DNA from: Thermoflexus sp035573655
GTDB taxonomy: Bacteria; Chloroflexota; Anaerolineae; Thermoflexales; Thermoflexaceae
NCBI GenBank assembly: GCA_035573655.1
Contig: DATMAC010000364.1
Span: 1-34,536 of the forward strand
Direction of reading: 5' to 3'
Length of the DNA stretch: 34,536 bases
The notes beneath the pieces were generated by a model. It did not search any database. It was not told where the DNA came from and saw only the letters and a list, made by a program, of their open reading frames with translations. This document shows, piece by piece, positions 33,927 to 34,536 of this stretch (positions are counted from its first letter, which is position 1; every line of letters begins with the position of its first letter). Position numbers and translations under genes: made by a program.

Positions 33927-34536
33927 CTACGGTTCCCCCCACACAACCATGAGAGTCGGTCGCCCTGTTTCGTTCCAGTCGCCCGTATCCGAGGACACGA
34001 AGTATTTGCCGCTGTGATAACCAGCGTCGGCGGAATACATGGCCAGGCGCAGGGGTTGGCCGGCCGCATACGCCTGGGCCACCGCGTAGGTCACATCCCA
34101 GCGATAAGGGATCCCCGGCCATCCCGGCCAGCTCGTCACCGGGTAGACCCACGTTCCCCCGATGTTTTCCACAGCCAGCGGCGCGTTGTTCCAGGTCAGA
34201 TTCTGATCGTCCCAATCCTGACCTACCGTGAGCACCTGGATCCACGAGGGCGGTGGATTCGGCCCGGCGTTCCCCATCAAGTGGAGGGTCAACGTAGCGG
34301 ACAGGATCGTCTTGCCGCGCGGCACCGCATCCAAGGGGAAGGTGACGTAGTATTTCGAAAAACACGGCCAGTCCGCGATATCGATTTGGTTCTGGATGTT
34401 GAAGTCGCTCCGCTCCGGGTTGTAAAACCCTTCCGGTGTTTCCCCCCACTGGGTCCATAGATCCCGTCCGGCCCCGCATACGGTGTAACCGCCGACGGCG
34501 GCATCTTTCACCACCGCGCTGTTGAGGCGGTGGCGG
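33927..34536 (-). CDS. DNRLRE-domain secreted protein, partial (5' end beyond the window)
   Basis: The frame is open to the right edge (reading RHRLNSAVVKDAAVGG at the edge), so at least 203 codons of a longer gene are present and the start is outside. The visible part is a DNRLRE-type beta domain: YYVTFPLDAVPRGKTILSAT, LTLHLMGNAG, WIQVLTVGQDWDDQNLTWNN, WDVTYAVAQAYAAGQPLRL and GRPTLMVVWGEP. These domains occur in large extracellular and carbohydrate-binding proteins. It ends without the PLVxR-like tail found in its neighbours. The internal GTG at 34514 is not a likely start, because the domain continues upstream of it. Confidence 0.85.
   Translation of the reverse strand, partial: RHRLNSAVVKDAAVGGYTVCGAGRDLWTQWGETPEGFYNPERSDFNIQNQIDIADWPCFSKYYVTFPLDAVPRGKTILSATLTLHLMGNAGPNPPPSWIQVLTVGQDWDDQNLTWNNAPLAVENIGGTWVYPVTSWPGWPGIPYRWDVTYAVAQAYAAGQPLRLAMYSADAGYHSGKYFVSSDTGDWNETGRPTLMVVWGEP

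Overview
The window is GC-rich bacterial DNA with no RNA genes, insertion sequences or CRISPR array that I can see. Gene content and protein style point to a Chloroflexota bacterium of the Anaerolineae/Thermoflexia type, probably thermophilic. The clues are secreted proteins with DUF11-like repeats, Thr/Pro-rich linkers, and C-termini ending in a short aromatic/aliphatic-Pro-aliphatic-Arg tail. The assignment is inference from protein character, not from a marker gene.

Left part, plus strand, 1-12083: a slipin-type membrane protein, a CDF metal exporter with three tandem C-terminal domains, and a bicupin protein. Then comes the cell-shape and housekeeping block: a PgpH-like 7TM-HD phosphodiesterase, ybeY, mreB, mreC, mreD and penicillin-binding protein 2. 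A sigma70-type promoter (TTGCTG, 17 bp, TATAAT) lies in front of mreB. A PutB-type proline dehydrogenase follows.

Middle, 12256-15447, plus strand: one 1063-residue membrane protein joins a degenerate clan-A glycoside-hydrolase domain, a beta-rich domain and a Wzy/WaaL-type O-antigen ligase domain.

Right part, minus strand, 32745 down to 15572: a long tightly packed co-directional set. It begins with heptose genes (hddA, gmhA, gmhB), then a hexapeptide-repeat acyltransferase and a membrane GT2 glycosyltransferase. It continues with secreted and membrane proteins: a LamG/Fn3 protein, an esterase, a NodB-like/DUF11 protein, a B12-radical SAM enzyme, an acyltransferase-3, a ConA/DUF11 protein and a second NodB-like protein with a Tat signal. 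With the ligase fusion this looks like a cell-surface glycan or glycoprotein locus that uses activated D-glycero-D-manno-heptose.

Far right, 33206-34536: a HEPN/MNT gene pair whose HEPN gene carries an in-frame amber codon, and the 3' part of a DNRLRE-type secreted protein running off the window.

Several strong palindromes sit in the intergenic regions, including C/G-rich hairpins that look like one dispersed repeat family. The hexamer GGATCC is about ten times more frequent than base composition predicts in the two stretches I counted.
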